Origin: Oscillospiraceae bacterium
Lineage (GTDB): Bacteria; Bacillota; Clostridia; Oscillospirales; CAG-272
Assembly (NCBI GenBank): GCA_015064285.1
Contig: SVSN01000014.1
Location: 1-55,788 of the forward strand
Direction: 5' to 3'
Length of the DNA: 55,788 bases
Below, piece by piece: positions 41,719 to 50,798 of the stretch. The position numbers and the translations under genes are program-made. The notes below the pieces were generated by a model that saw only the letters and a program-made list of their open reading frames with translations, was not told the origin of the DNA and ran no database searches. The stretch's first letter is position 1. Each line of letters starts with the position of its first letter.

Positions 41719-43533
41719 ATGAAACAAAGCAGATTTACCCTGTGTCTCATCCTCCTTCTCTCCGTCCTGCTGCTCACGGGCTGTCAGACAGAGAGCCCCG
41801 AAGAAACGCCTGTTTCCCCGGCAACAGAAACCGTGGAGACCGCTCCGGCTGTCCCCGCTCCCACAGAACCCGTGTATCCGGTATTCACTTTCCCGGGAGG
41901 GCTGTATGACGAAGACGCGGAAATCTTCCTGGAGCTGACCCCCTCCGCACCGCTGCCGGAAGGATACAAAATCTATTTCACCTCCAACGGGCAGGAACCC
42001 ACCAAACGCCATGACGAATACAGCTATTCGTTCCCGCTGCTGACCAAATCCACCTCCATCACCATCCGTGCCGCCTGCTTTGATCCCGAAGGCAACGCTG
42101 TCGGCCCCATTGTGACGGAAACCTACATCCGGAACCGGGACAACCGCTTCACCGGCATGACACTGGTAGCCATAACGGCCAACGACAAGGATCTGAACGG
42201 CAGCAAAGGGATCTTCGCCAACCCCACCATGTCCGGTAAGGAATGGGAACGGCCGGCACACATCGAAATCATTGACGCCGACGGGACACGGATCATCTCC
42301 CAGAACGGGGGCATCCGGGTTTTCGGCGGTTCCTCCCGTATCCTGCCGCAGAAATCCCTCCGCCTGGTTGCCCGGAAGGACGGGTACTATGACGCCGCCA
42401 AATACGATGGCAAGGGCAGCTTTGCCGTGCCTCTGTTTCCCGGACGCCGGATCGAAGACGGTACGGAAGCCGGCATCCTGCTGGAAAAATACGACCGCTT
42501 TGTCCTGCGCAACGGCGGAAACGACTCTCTCCAGTCCACCGCCGCCGATCCCCTGCAGATGAACCTGCTCCGGGACAATGTGTCCAACACCTTTGCCGCA
42601 GCCGTGGCTCCCGGCCTGACTGTGCAGTATTCCCGGATGGCCGCCGTGTTCCTGAACGGGGAATACTACGGCATTCTGGACATGAAGGAAGACGTCAATG
42701 ACAACTACATCCGCAACGTGTACGGTCTGCCCGACAAGGACAATGTGACCGTGATCAAGTCCGAGCTGGACACCTCCCGTCACTGTGACCGCCACAGCAG
42801 CGGCGGAGAATGCCGGTTCTGCGATGTGTGGTTCTTCTACGAAGTGGACGACGGCGACCCGGCCGAGCTGGATGTGCTTCTGGGTCTGCTGCAGGATGTA
42901 CAGGCAGGAAAAGCCGATTACAGCACCGTAGAAGCCGCCTTTGACACCGAATCCCTGCTTCAGTATTACGCCCTGAACCTGTACCTGTCCAACACCGACT
43001 GGCCCCACAACAATGTGCGGATCTGGCGCTATACCGGCGAACCCCTGGACGGCATCTCCGTCACGGACAGCAAGTGGCGGTTCAGCCTCCGGGATATGGA
43101 CTTCACCATGGGCCGGTACGACTGTCTGGTACTGCCGGAAATCGATACTTCCGCCGATGTGGACACCTTCCGCCGGTGTCTGGGCAACTACTGGGACGGG
43201 GACTATGCCGATCTGTACCCCGACTCCCTGCTGCTCCAGAGCCTGCTGCACTGCTGCCTGCAGGACGACGGTTTCCGCGCCCGGTTCACGGAATACTGCC
43301 GCGCTCTGGCATCTGACACCAACCGTGACCTGCTGCTGTCCATGATCGACACCGCCGCCGGTGAAATCCGCCGGGAAATCCCCCACCATCTGGACCGGTG
43401 GGAAGGCACCTATGACGGCAGTTACACCCCGGAAAACTGGGAGGATCAGGTGGAAAACATGAAAGAATATGTCACCTCACGTCCGGCAAACTTCCTTACC
43501 CAGCTGGATGCGGCTATGGCACGGTACGAATAA
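41719..43533 (+). CDS. CotH-like kinase-fold lipoprotein
   Basis: 604-residue surface lipoprotein: signal peptide with lipobox LLTGC (about 19-23), a Thr/Pro/Glu linker, then a chitobiase C-terminal-like beta domain (about 55-135, YKIYFTSNGQEPTKRHDEYS). The CotH domain follows (about 140-590), with GIRVFGGSSRILPQKSLRL, FVLRNGGND, YYGILDMKEDVNDNYI and FSLRDMDFTMG. CotH proteins are atypical protein kinases acting on secreted proteins such as spore coat proteins. Surface members like this one are also common in non-sporulating gut Clostridia. It is monocistronic. Confidence 0.88.
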   Translation: MKQSRFTLCLILLLSVLLLTGCQTESPEETPVSPATETVETAPAVPAPTEPVYPVFTFPGGLYDEDAEIFLELTPSAPLPEGYKIYFTSNGQEPTKRHDEYSYSFPLLTKSTSITIRAACFDPEGNAVGPIVTETYIRNRDNRFTGMTLVAITANDKDLNGSKGIFANPTMSGKEWERPAHIEIIDADGTRIISQNGGIRVFGGSSRILPQKSLRLVARKDGYYDAAKYDGKGSFAVPLFPGRRIEDGTEAGILLEKYDRFVLRNGGNDSLQSTAADPLQMNLLRDNVSNTFAAAVAPGLTVQYSRMAAVFLNGEYYGILDMKEDVNDNYIRNVYGLPDKDNVTVIKSELDTSRHCDRHSSGGECRFCDVWFFYEVDDGDPAELDVLLGLLQDVQAGKADYSTVEAAFDTESLLQYYALNLYLSNTDWPHNNVRIWRYTGEPLDGISVTDSKWRFSLRDMDFTMGRYDCLVLPEIDTSADVDTFRRCLGNYWDGDYADLYPDSLLLQSLLHCCLQDDGFRARFTEYCRALASDTNRDLLLSMIDTAAGEIRREIPHHLDRWEGTYDGSYTPENWEDQVENMKEYVTSRPANFLTQLDAAMARYE

Positions 43534-43548
43534 AACCCGGATAATAAA

Positions 43549-43590
43549 AAAATGCAGTTTTGTTCTCAGAACAGACTGCATTTTTGTTTT
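43549..43590. terminator. Bidirectional terminator
   Basis: AAAATGCAGT pairs with ACTGCATTTT; A-rich on the left, TTTTTGTTTTTG on the right. It separates the convergent CotH and hydrolase genes. Confidence 0.75.
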
Positions 43591-43607
43591 TGTACACCTT
43601 TTTCCGG

Positions 43608-43641
43608 CGTATAGCCGGCCTATAGCCGGCATATAGCCGGT
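43608..43641. repeat. Three tandem TATAGCCGG units
   Basis: CGTATAGCCGG, CCTATAGCCGG and CATATAGCCGG are 11-base units in a row just after the stop of the hydrolase gene. Neighbouring units can pair as hairpins. Confidence 0.6.
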
Positions 43642-44718
43642 TCACCGCCCGCTCAGAGCCAGCAGCCGCAGAAAGCCCATCATCTGCTGTTTGGCTTCCG
43701 AAGGCAGCTCGTGCACCGACCGGATCATGGCGCCGATGGTTTTCAGATTGCCCTCCGTCAGGTCGGTAAGGGTTCTGGCGTCACTGGATTCCAGTACATG
43801 AAAGAATACCTCCGTAAACGTCCGCCGGTCTTCTTCTCCCATCCGGGACAGCCACCGCCGTATCCGCTCTCCGCCTTCCACTGCTTCCGGCGCCAGTGCC
43901 GGCATATGCTCAAACTGAGGCCCCAGAACCTGCCAGGAAAAGGGATCGTGCTGCAGCAGGCGCATATGGGTACTGCGGATCACCTCGTAAGGGCCGCTCT
44001 GCTCCAGAAGCATCCCCACAATGGAGGACTGGGGCAGAAGCGTCAGCAGCCGGTCTTCCATGGACGCATATTCCGTTGACCGGACAAAGGCTTCCGTAAA
44101 TCCCGGCCCGTCATTGCTGTATGCCCGCAGGATCCGCCGTTTTATGCTGTCCTTTGCCTGCACCGCACCGTATATGGCCAGATTCCCCCCTTTGGAGTGG
44201 CCGCCCAGCCGGATATCCCCCCGGAACAGGCCGCCGATCTCGTTCACATAGGACACAGCCGCCTGCTGACTGGGCGTGGGGGAGAGAAAACTCAGCTGAA
44301 AATCCTCATGCCAGCCCACCAGTGTGTCGTCTGTACCCCGGAACGCCAGAAACAGACTGTTGTCCGGCAGCAGAAACGTCACCGCTGCAAACTGCTTGCC
44401 TTCTTCTTCATCCAGCTCATTCCGGTAGCAGGTCACATATACCTCTCTGTACCGTCTGCATTCCGCTGCCTGCCGGAACAGATCCCCCGTTACCTTCGGA
44501 ATCAGCACTCCGAAGGAAATCCCCTCCGGATGCCTGTCAAAAAATGTCCGGCTGACCTCCCCCAGCTTCACCGGCCCCGGAAACACCTCCCCGGGTACAA
44601 TCCCCGCCATATCCACAAAGGAAAGCATGGAAAAAATCAGATTGTCCACCTCATTGAAAGGCGATGCCGCAAAAGAAAGATCCCCCCGCCAGTCGATATA
44701 GTCCATTAAATTCGACAA
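43642..44718 (-). CDS. Mbeg1-like (DUF2974) alpha/beta hydrolase
   Basis: 358-residue cytoplasmic protein of the lipase-like Mbeg1 family, common in Firmicutes and of unknown substrate. It has MDYIDWRGDLSFAASPFNEVDNLIFSML at the start, a family hallmark, FLAFRGTDDTLVGWHEDF, and the nucleophile elbow GGHSKGGNLAIY near 180, with Ser in G-H-S-K-G. ANDGPGF-like YSNDGPGFTEAF carries the acid. The helical C-terminus is typical. Shine-Dalgarno is weak; a minus-strand TATAAT lies near 44840. Confidence 0.85.
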   Translation of the reverse strand: MSNLMDYIDWRGDLSFAASPFNEVDNLIFSMLSFVDMAGIVPGEVFPGPVKLGEVSRTFFDRHPEGISFGVLIPKVTGDLFRQAAECRRYREVYVTCYRNELDEEEGKQFAAVTFLLPDNSLFLAFRGTDDTLVGWHEDFQLSFLSPTPSQQAAVSYVNEIGGLFRGDIRLGGHSKGGNLAIYGAVQAKDSIKRRILRAYSNDGPGFTEAFVRSTEYASMEDRLLTLLPQSSIVGMLLEQSGPYEVIRSTHMRLLQHDPFSWQVLGPQFEHMPALAPEAVEGGERIRRWLSRMGEEDRRTFTEVFFHVLESSDARTLTDLTEGNLKTIGAMIRSVHELPSEAKQQMMGFLRLLALSGR

Positions 44719-44736
44719 GTAAAGCCCCCCATAAAA

Positions 44737-44771
44737 AATTAAGAATTCAGAATTATGAATGAAGAATGAAG
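44737..44771. repeat. AATTAAGAATT-type array, left partner
   Basis: AATTAAGAATTCAGAATTATGAAT-type units; an inverted copy stands at 44868-44900, enclosing about 100 bases with the hydrolase promoter. Confidence 0.6.
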
Positions 44772-44867
44772 CCGCAGCCGGCAGTCCCTCTCACAGAGAG
44801 AAAATACAAAACAGTATATCCCTTCTCTGACAATATTATACACCGGAAATGGGTATTCTTCATGTGC

Positions 44868-44900
44868 AAATTCTGAATTCTTAATTCATAATTCTGAATT
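44868..44900. repeat. AATTAAGAATT-type array, right partner
   Basis: Reverse complement of the array at 44737. It directly follows the stop of the VanY-type gene. Confidence 0.6.
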
Positions 44901-44901
44901 G

Positions 44902-46578
44902 TTACTGCGCCGCCTGGTTTTCCAGCATCTGGATGTATTCTTCCAGACAGACATCCAGATCGTGAATCTTTTTGGCGTGGTACCGGCCCACAAAACGCCA
45001 GTGCCAGGGTTCAAACTGGATGGTGGTAATGTCCGTCTTATCCGCCGGGAAGCGCAGAATGAAGCCGAACTTCCATGCGTTTTTTTCCAGCCACAGATAG
45101 TGATCCGAGAACTGGAAATCGGTGGAGAAGGATGCATCCGTTGCCATATCCACCGCCAGCCCGGTCTGATGCTCACTGGTACCCGGTCTGGTGGAGTAGG
45201 TCAGCACAATGGCTTCCGCCTCCTGCCTTGTAATGTTGGGATTCTTGGCCAGTTCGTTGTTGGTATAGGTTTCAAACAGCATGGTCTGGTAGCTGTAGGT
45301 ACGGAACCCGCTGTTCACCTGCATACCCGTCAGCCCCGCACTGTTCATTTCCAGAAGCAGCGCTTCCAGTGCCTTGGCCGCCACCTGCCGCAGCTTCTGG
45401 GTACTCTTCCCCTTGGCGGTAGCCGCCACATCCAGCAGGTCGGTAGGTGAATAGTCTGCCGACAGGGTGTGGGTAGTGTTCACCAGATCCAGATAGCCGT
45501 CCCGGTTTTCCGGTGCCATGTACTGTTCGTACACCGTCAGGTCGTTCACAAAGGTCACGTTGGCCAGCTCCATATCGATCTCGCCGTCCTCATCCTCCAG
45601 ACCGGAGGGCAGGAAAGCATCCTCTTCCGGTATGGATTCAATGGGTTCTGCGGGCTTCTGCCGGAAGGATGCGTCCAGATACAGGATCACCTTGTTCTCC
45701 GCCTGTTCTTCGGTAGTCTCCGTGTCCACCAGTTTCGCCAGCGCAATTACGTTATCCTTCACCTGCAGGGACAGATTGTCCATCACATCTTCCACAAAGT
45801 CCACGCTGACCCATACTTCCTCGCCCACCAGACGGTTCTTTCCGTCCAGCGGAATCTGCTGTCCGTTGACAACAGCCATAGCCACCCCGTCCGGGAAAGT
45901 CACATATTCCTCATCACCGTCCCCGCGGCTGTCCGCAAGGTTCTCATCGGCAAACAGAAACCGTCTTTCCGCAGCAGAACCGGTCTGGGCCATATGCAGA
46001 TAGTCCGCCAGATCCTGGAAACAGAAATAGTATACGCCGTCCGCATAGGCAGTCTCAAAGTCCGCTGTACGGATTTTGGCCCCGCCATAGGTATAGGTCA
46101 TACGCTGTTCTTCCACCGCATCCGGTGTGGAATGGAACACCAACAGAAAAATCCCGCCTGCCACAATGGCCATAATCATCAGAACGATGCCAAACACCGT
46201 CAGCCGTCCTGCGAGTACCTGCCGGTTTCTGGCTCTGCGCCGCTTTTCTTCCTGCCTGCGCATCATCCGTTCCACCTCGGCCTGTCTGCGCCGCTGTGCT
46301 GCCGTGGCCGCCTGTCTCTGCTGATACGCACGATATTCCCGCTCTGTCATCTGGTGGGGCTGCCGCTGTCCCCGGTTTCCCGGCACCTGACCGTAACCGC
46401 CCTGCCCCCGGTTCCCGTTAGAACCGCCGCCGGATCTGCCGTATGCCTGTCCGTTCCGGGAATTCTGCTGTGTCTGCCGTCCCTGCTGGCTCCCTCTCCG
46501 GGATCCGCCGTTCGGCTTCTGGTTCATTGCCTGCCGGTTTCCGGAATTTCCGGGCGGTCGATTATACCCGTTCTGCAT
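44902..46578 (-). CDS. VanY-type D-Ala-D-Ala carboxypeptidase with RG/Q-rich N-terminus
   Basis: Membrane-anchored cell-wall peptidase. Of 558 residues, about 1-125 are a disordered cytoplasmic tail rich in Gln, Asn, Gly and Arg (SRRGSQQGRQTQQNSRNGQ) ending in a highly basic RRQEEKRRRARNR. One transmembrane helix follows (about 126-150, LTVFGIVLMIMAIVAGGIFL), then a linker domain. The VanY zinc domain is at about 370-550: VNSGFRTYSYQ, TSEHQTGLAVD (S-x-H-x-x-G-x-A-x-D) and FEPWHWRFVG. All zinc ligands appear intact. The long RG-rich tail is unusual for the family. Confidence 0.88.
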   Translation of the reverse strand: MQNGYNRPPGNSGNRQAMNQKPNGGSRRGSQQGRQTQQNSRNGQAYGRSGGGSNGNRGQGGYGQVPGNRGQRQPHQMTEREYRAYQQRQAATAAQRRRQAEVERMMRRQEEKRRRARNRQVLAGRLTVFGIVLMIMAIVAGGIFLLVFHSTPDAVEEQRMTYTYGGAKIRTADFETAYADGVYYFCFQDLADYLHMAQTGSAAERRFLFADENLADSRGDGDEEYVTFPDGVAMAVVNGQQIPLDGKNRLVGEEVWVSVDFVEDVMDNLSLQVKDNVIALAKLVDTETTEEQAENKVILYLDASFRQKPAEPIESIPEEDAFLPSGLEDEDGEIDMELANVTFVNDLTVYEQYMAPENRDGYLDLVNTTHTLSADYSPTDLLDVAATAKGKSTQKLRQVAAKALEALLLEMNSAGLTGMQVNSGFRTYSYQTMLFETYTNNELAKNPNITRQEAEAIVLTYSTRPGTSEHQTGLAVDMATDASFSTDFQFSDHYLWLEKNAWKFGFILRFPADKTDITTIQFEPWHWRFVGRYHAKKIHDLDVCLEEYIQMLENQAAQ

Positions 46579-46609
46579 GGTATGTACATCCTTTCGGTCA
46601 TTTTGGGAA

Positions 46610-47179
46610 TTACGCCCGATCCTTCTTTTCGATCACCATAAAGAAAGGGCTCTCCGGAGAATTGAGCATCCGGAACTGGGCAATGCTGAACCGGAACCGG
46701 GAAATGGTACCGAAATACCGGACCAGCTCCTCTCCTTCCAGCGCCCCTTCCGGGTGTCCGGGATAGACCGCCACCAGCAGCACGCCGCCGTCGTCCAGCA
46801 TTTCCAGTGCGTTTTTCACCGCCGGCAGAGTAGTTGTCCGCATGGTGGTCAGCTTCTTGTTGCCCGCACCGGGCAGATACCCCAGATTGAACATCCCGGC
46901 TTTGATCTTGCCCTTGACAAACTCGTTTGCCCGGTGGTGGGAGGCACAGATCAGGCGCCAGTTGTCGGGGCAGCCGTTTTTAGCCAGATTTTTCGCCGTG
47001 GAACGGAGCGCCGCCGGCTGGATATCGAAAGCGGTCACTTCCCCTTCCGGCCCCACAAGCTGAGACAGGAACACGGTGTCGTATCCGTTGCCCATGGTGA
47101 AGTCCACCGCCCGGTCACCGGGGCCCAGATGGGCTTTGATAAAGGTTTTCTGCAGAGATAATAAATCGGTCATGGGCAT
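46610..47179 (-). CDS. mnmM: MnmM-like tRNA methyltransferase (YtqB family)
   Basis: 189-residue class I SAM methyltransferase of the YtqB family, shown in Bacillus subtilis to make the mnm5 group on wobble uridine 34 of tRNAs. Motif I is DFTMGNGYDTVFLS (about 26-39), motif II TAFDIQPAA, and family features are ICASHHRANEFV, MFNLGYLPGAGNKKLTT and LVAVYPGHPEGALEGE. It lies 31 bases upstream of the VanY-type gene, with which it could be co-transcribed. Confidence 0.88.
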   Translation of the reverse strand: MPMTDLLSLQKTFIKAHLGPGDRAVDFTMGNGYDTVFLSQLVGPEGEVTAFDIQPAALRSTAKNLAKNGCPDNWRLICASHHRANEFVKGKIKAGMFNLGYLPGAGNKKLTTMRTTTLPAVKNALEMLDDGGVLLVAVYPGHPEGALEGEELVRYFGTISRFRFSIAQFRMLNSPESPFFMVIEKKDRA

Positions 47180-47202
47180 GGTATATACGCCGTCCTTTCG
47201 CT

Positions 47203-47452
47203 ATAAGTAACTGATAATCAACCATATCATGCAAACTATATCATGCAAACAAAAACCGGCTACGGCGGGCAGGGTAGAGGCCCCTGACCGCTCGCTCAAC
47301 TATTTCTCAGGTCCTGGACTGTACCAATGCCCTATGCTGTTGGAATTGCACCCACTATATCCTGCCGAAAACCTGTTTAAAGTTTTTTGCCAAGCTTTTT
47401 TTCAAAAAAGCGTCCCGTTTCCCTTTTTTGCAAACAGTATAGTTTCTTATAA
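47203..47452 (+). repeat. Family A MITE-like repeat, copy A4
   Basis: The most divergent copy. It has ACCATATCATGCAA (partly doubled), CCGGCTACGGCGGGCAGG, GGAATTGCACCCACTATATC and TTTAAAGTTTTTTGC. The TTTTTTTCAAAAAAGCG end has no hairpin insert, only CAAGC at the variable site. Terminal repeats are degenerate. Confidence 0.7.
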
Positions 47453-47504
47453 GACGCCAAACGGGGAGAAAAAGTTCCCGTTTCCTCCCCATTTACCTGC
47501 TTTT

Positions 47505-48083
47505 TCAACCAATCATGGCTCTTGCCGCGTCGTATGCCTTCATGTTCACTTCCAGAGCCTTGGCCGGTACACAGGAAGCTACAGCCGCCCGCAGTACTTC
47601 TTCGTCAAAGCCCAGTACATCCGCAGCCAGACCCATCAGCGCCACGTTGGAAGCCCGTTCGTTGCCGGCTTCTCTGGCGATGGACTGGGTGTCATAGGCA
47701 CGGATATCCACAGCCAGTGCCTGCATCTTTTCCACAAGTTCGGCCGGGTATTCCGCAGCACCGACGATCACCGGCATGGGGTTGATCTGCTGCACGGAAG
47801 TGACAACCGTTCCGCCGATCTTCAGGCAGGGCAGCCATCTGGCGGATTCCAACAGTTCAAAGCTCAGAATCACGTCTGCTTCCCCCGCACCGATCACCGG
47901 AGAATATACGGCTTCGTCCCCGTAGCGGACATAGGTGACAACGCTGCCGCCTCTCTGGGACATCCCGTGTACTTCCGATACCTTTACATCATAACCGGCG
48001 TCCATGGCGGCCTTCCCCAGAATCTTGGAAGCCAGCAGAGAACCCTGCCCGCCTACGCCTACGATCATTATATTCTTAATCAT
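47505..48083 (-). CDS. iorB: Indolepyruvate:ferredoxin oxidoreductase, beta subunit
   Basis: Gamma/beta-type subunit of the oxygen-sensitive enzyme that decarboxylates aryl pyruvates to aryl-acetyl-CoA with ferredoxin as electron acceptor, in aromatic amino acid fermentation. The 192 residues begin with IMIVGVGGQGSLLASKILG and have VHGMSQRGGSVVTYVRYG, both standard for the family. It is 11 bases downstream of iorA. Confidence 0.93.
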   Translation of the reverse strand: MIKNIMIVGVGGQGSLLASKILGKAAMDAGYDVKVSEVHGMSQRGGSVVTYVRYGDEAVYSPVIGAGEADVILSFELLESARWLPCLKIGGTVVTSVQQINPMPVIVGAAEYPAELVEKMQALAVDIRAYDTQSIAREAGNERASNVALMGLAADVLGFDEEVLRAAVASCVPAKALEVNMKAYDAARAMIG

Positions 48084-48094
48084 CTTTGTACTCC

Positions 48095-49822
48095 TTACCC
48101 CTCAATGGCGTCAAACTTGCACATCTGCGGACAGAGCCCACAGCCTACACACATGCTGGCGTCAATCTTTGCCTTCTTGTCCGCAAAGGAAATGCAGGGA
48201 CAGCCGATCTTCATGCAGGCACGGCAGCCTTTGCACTTGTCGGGATCAATCTTCACCGGGGGATTCTTCTTCACAGTCTTCAGCAGTGCGCAGGGACGGC
48301 GGCAGATCACCACAGACGGGCAGTCAGCAGCCACTTCTTCCCGGATCACGGCTTCCAGTGCGGGCAGATCATTGGGGTCTACCGCACGAACGTGTGCCGC
48401 ATCCACGCCCAGGGCAATGCAGATGGCTTCCAGAGACAGATTCTTTGCAGGCTGACCCTTCAGGGTGTTCCCGGTCAGGGGATTTTCCTGATGGCCGGTC
48501 ATGCCGGTGATGCTGTTGTCCAGAATCAGGGTGGTCAGAGGAGAATTGTTGTATACCGCGTTCACCAGACCCGTCATACCGGAGTGCATGAAGGTGGAGT
48601 CACCGATGACGGCCACATACTTGTCTCCTTCGTCTCTGGCCTTCAGAGTACCGTGGAGAGAGGAAATGGACGCGCCCATGCAGTAAACAGAGTCAATGGC
48701 ATTCAGGGGCGCCACAGCACCCAGGGTGTAGCAGCCGATATCGCCGGACACCCGCAGCTTCAGCTTGTTCAGAGTATAGAATACGCCTCTGTGGGGGCAG
48801 CCGGGACACAGCACCGGAGGTCTGCCGGGGATTTCGTCGCCCAGCATGGTGTTGTCGGCTTCTTCGCCCAGCAGCAGCTTCTTCAGCAGTTCATCGGAAT
48901 ACTCGCCGCACAGGGGCAGTACATCCTTACCGATGACATTCAGGCCGTGTGCACGGCAGAAGTCTTCGATCACCGGATCCAGTTCTTCGATTACGTAAAC
49001 CGTTTCGTACTTTGCCGCAAATTCACAGATTTTCTTTTCCGGCAGGGGGTTCACCATACCCAGCTTCAGGTAGGATGCGTTCTTGCCGAAGGCTTCTCTG
49101 GCGTAGTTGTAGGCGTTCCCGGCGGAGATGATCCCCACCTGGGTACTGTTGTCTTCGATGGTGTTCAGATCGGTGGTTTCCGCAAATTCTCTGAGAGCCG
49201 CCAGATGTTCTTCCACCACTACGTGCCGCTTCTTGGCGTTGGCGGGCATCATAACGTGCTTGCCGGGATCCTTTACATATTCGCAGATTTCCTTTTCCAC
49301 ACGCTGCCCCAGTTCCACCACACTTCTGGAGTGGGAGGCTCTGGTGGTCATCCGCAGAATAAAGGGTGTATCAAACCGTTCGGACAGTTCGTAGGCTGCC
49401 TTCACGTAAGCCACGCATTCCGCGCCGTTGGCAGGTTCCACCATGGGCAGCTTGGCACCGATGGCATAGTGACGGCTGTCCTGTTCGTTCTGAGAGGAGT
49501 GCATTCCGGGGTCGTCCGCCACGCCGATGACCAGACCTGCGGAAACACCGGTATAGCCGGCAACAAACAGCGGGTCAGCGGCTACATTGAGCCCTACGTG
49601 CTTCATACCGCAGAAAGCTCTGCCGCCGCCGATGGCAGCACCCATAGCCGCTTCCAGTGCGACCTTTTCGTTGGGCGCCCATTCGGCGTAGATTTCGTCG
49701 TACTTTGCGACTTCTTCGGTGATTTCCGTACTGGGAGTCCCCGGATAACTGGACACGAACCGCACGCCGGCTTCGTAGAGCCCTCTGGCCACAGCGGCGT
49801 TCCCAAGCATCAGTTCTTTCAT
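48095..49822 (-). CDS. iorA: Indolepyruvate:ferredoxin oxidoreductase, alpha subunit
   Basis: 575-residue thiamine-diphosphate subunit. The pyrimidine-binding domain has FVSSYPGTPSTEI near residue 22 and the diphosphate-binding domain has SGDIGCYTLG and GDSTFMHSGMTGLVNAVYN. The C-terminus carries two ferredoxin clusters (CKGCRACMKIGCPCISF and CVGCGLCPQMCKFDAI). It is first of the iorA-iorB operon, with a TTGACA/TATAAT promoter at 49864-49893. Confidence 0.95.
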   Translation of the reverse strand: MKELMLGNAAVARGLYEAGVRFVSSYPGTPSTEITEEVAKYDEIYAEWAPNEKVALEAAMGAAIGGGRAFCGMKHVGLNVAADPLFVAGYTGVSAGLVIGVADDPGMHSSQNEQDSRHYAIGAKLPMVEPANGAECVAYVKAAYELSERFDTPFILRMTTRASHSRSVVELGQRVEKEICEYVKDPGKHVMMPANAKKRHVVVEEHLAALREFAETTDLNTIEDNSTQVGIISAGNAYNYAREAFGKNASYLKLGMVNPLPEKKICEFAAKYETVYVIEELDPVIEDFCRAHGLNVIGKDVLPLCGEYSDELLKKLLLGEEADNTMLGDEIPGRPPVLCPGCPHRGVFYTLNKLKLRVSGDIGCYTLGAVAPLNAIDSVYCMGASISSLHGTLKARDEGDKYVAVIGDSTFMHSGMTGLVNAVYNNSPLTTLILDNSITGMTGHQENPLTGNTLKGQPAKNLSLEAICIALGVDAAHVRAVDPNDLPALEAVIREEVAADCPSVVICRRPCALLKTVKKNPPVKIDPDKCKGCRACMKIGCPCISFADKKAKIDASMCVGCGLCPQMCKFDAIEG

Positions 49823-49863
49823 GGGTTTTATACCTCTTGTTTTTTGGTTTTGTTTATTTTTTT

Positions 49864-49893
49864 ATTATACACGATTTATGGGGGGGTTGTCAA
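49864..49893 (-). promoter_or_regulatory. Promoter of iorAB
   Basis: Minus strand: TTGACA (49893-49888), 18-base spacer, TATAAT (49869-49864). Confidence 0.75.
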
Positions 49894-49929
49894 GGTCTTT
49901 CTTTTTTTGCGCTTTTTTGGGGAATTTTT

Positions 49930-50645
49930 CGGTTTCTGCTGACAGCGGGATTGTTTGGCTTTCCTGCTTTTTCTTTTTTGATTTTGCTTACAGCGGGTTT
50001 GTTTGGTTTGAACTTCAGTTCGGGTTCCCTCGCAGGGGCGCTCAGAGGATATGAGGGAAGGAAGATCTGCGGATCTCCCTCCCCTCCTACCCTCCAAGAC
50101 CTCCCACCACCTCTCTCTCTGATTTGGGGTTACAAAATATGGTTTTGGTGTAAGACGCCCGTTTTGATTTACAGGGGTGCAGGATACGATGAGGCAGCTG
50201 AAATCATTCGACATACCGACAAATAGTTGAGCGAACGTGGGGCTGTCGCTTCTTTGGGTGCAAAGCACAGTTGGGCTTCTGGAGAAAAAAGGAATAAACA
50301 TAAGTAATCCGCAAAAAGGAATGTCCACAAAAAGCCACACACCTGAAACCCAATGAAGCACCCCATGTCAGAACCAAACTACTGTCAACATTTACAAGCG
50401 CTTCTCAAGCCAGGTAAGGGTGGTGGGGGTGGGAGGTCTCGGAGGGTAGGGGGAGGAGGGACGGACTGGCGCTTGAAGACCGATCTCCCTCCTCCTCCTG
50501 TCCGACTTGCGGAGCAAGTTGCTGAGCACCCGTCCGGCCACTTTGCAAGCAAAGTGAGACACCCCTTACTTTGGGCAAAGTGAAACCTCACCGCTGTAAG
50601 CAAAACAAACCTCCAACAAAACAAAAAGCAAAACCCACCCCCGCC
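49930..50645. repeat. Repeat-rich intergenic region, inverted family B copies
   Basis: The 976 bases between iorA and the activase hold no convincing gene. TGACAGCGGGATTGTTT (49939) and GCTTACAGCGGGTTTGTTT (49986) face an inverted copy at 50591-50610. CCTCCCCTCCTACCCTCC near 50080 faces its inverse near 50425-50460. Mini-palindromes ACTTGCGGAGCAAGT, CACTTTGCAAGCAAAGTG and CTTTGGGCAAAG follow at 50508-50580. Confidence 0.55.
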
Positions 50646-50798
50646 GCTCAATATAAATAAATAAGAAAGAACCCCCAACAAAAAGACACAAAATAAGCAT
50701 AATTTCTACACATTTCCCTCTTCCATTTTCCCGAAAAATAGGGTATCATATAGTGAATGCATATTAACCCTAAGAGGTTCAAAGGATATACACACTCC

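Noticed and set aside
43608-43641. Possible CRISPR-like array (tandem TATAGCCGG)
   Set aside because: Units are directly adjacent without spacers and only three in number.
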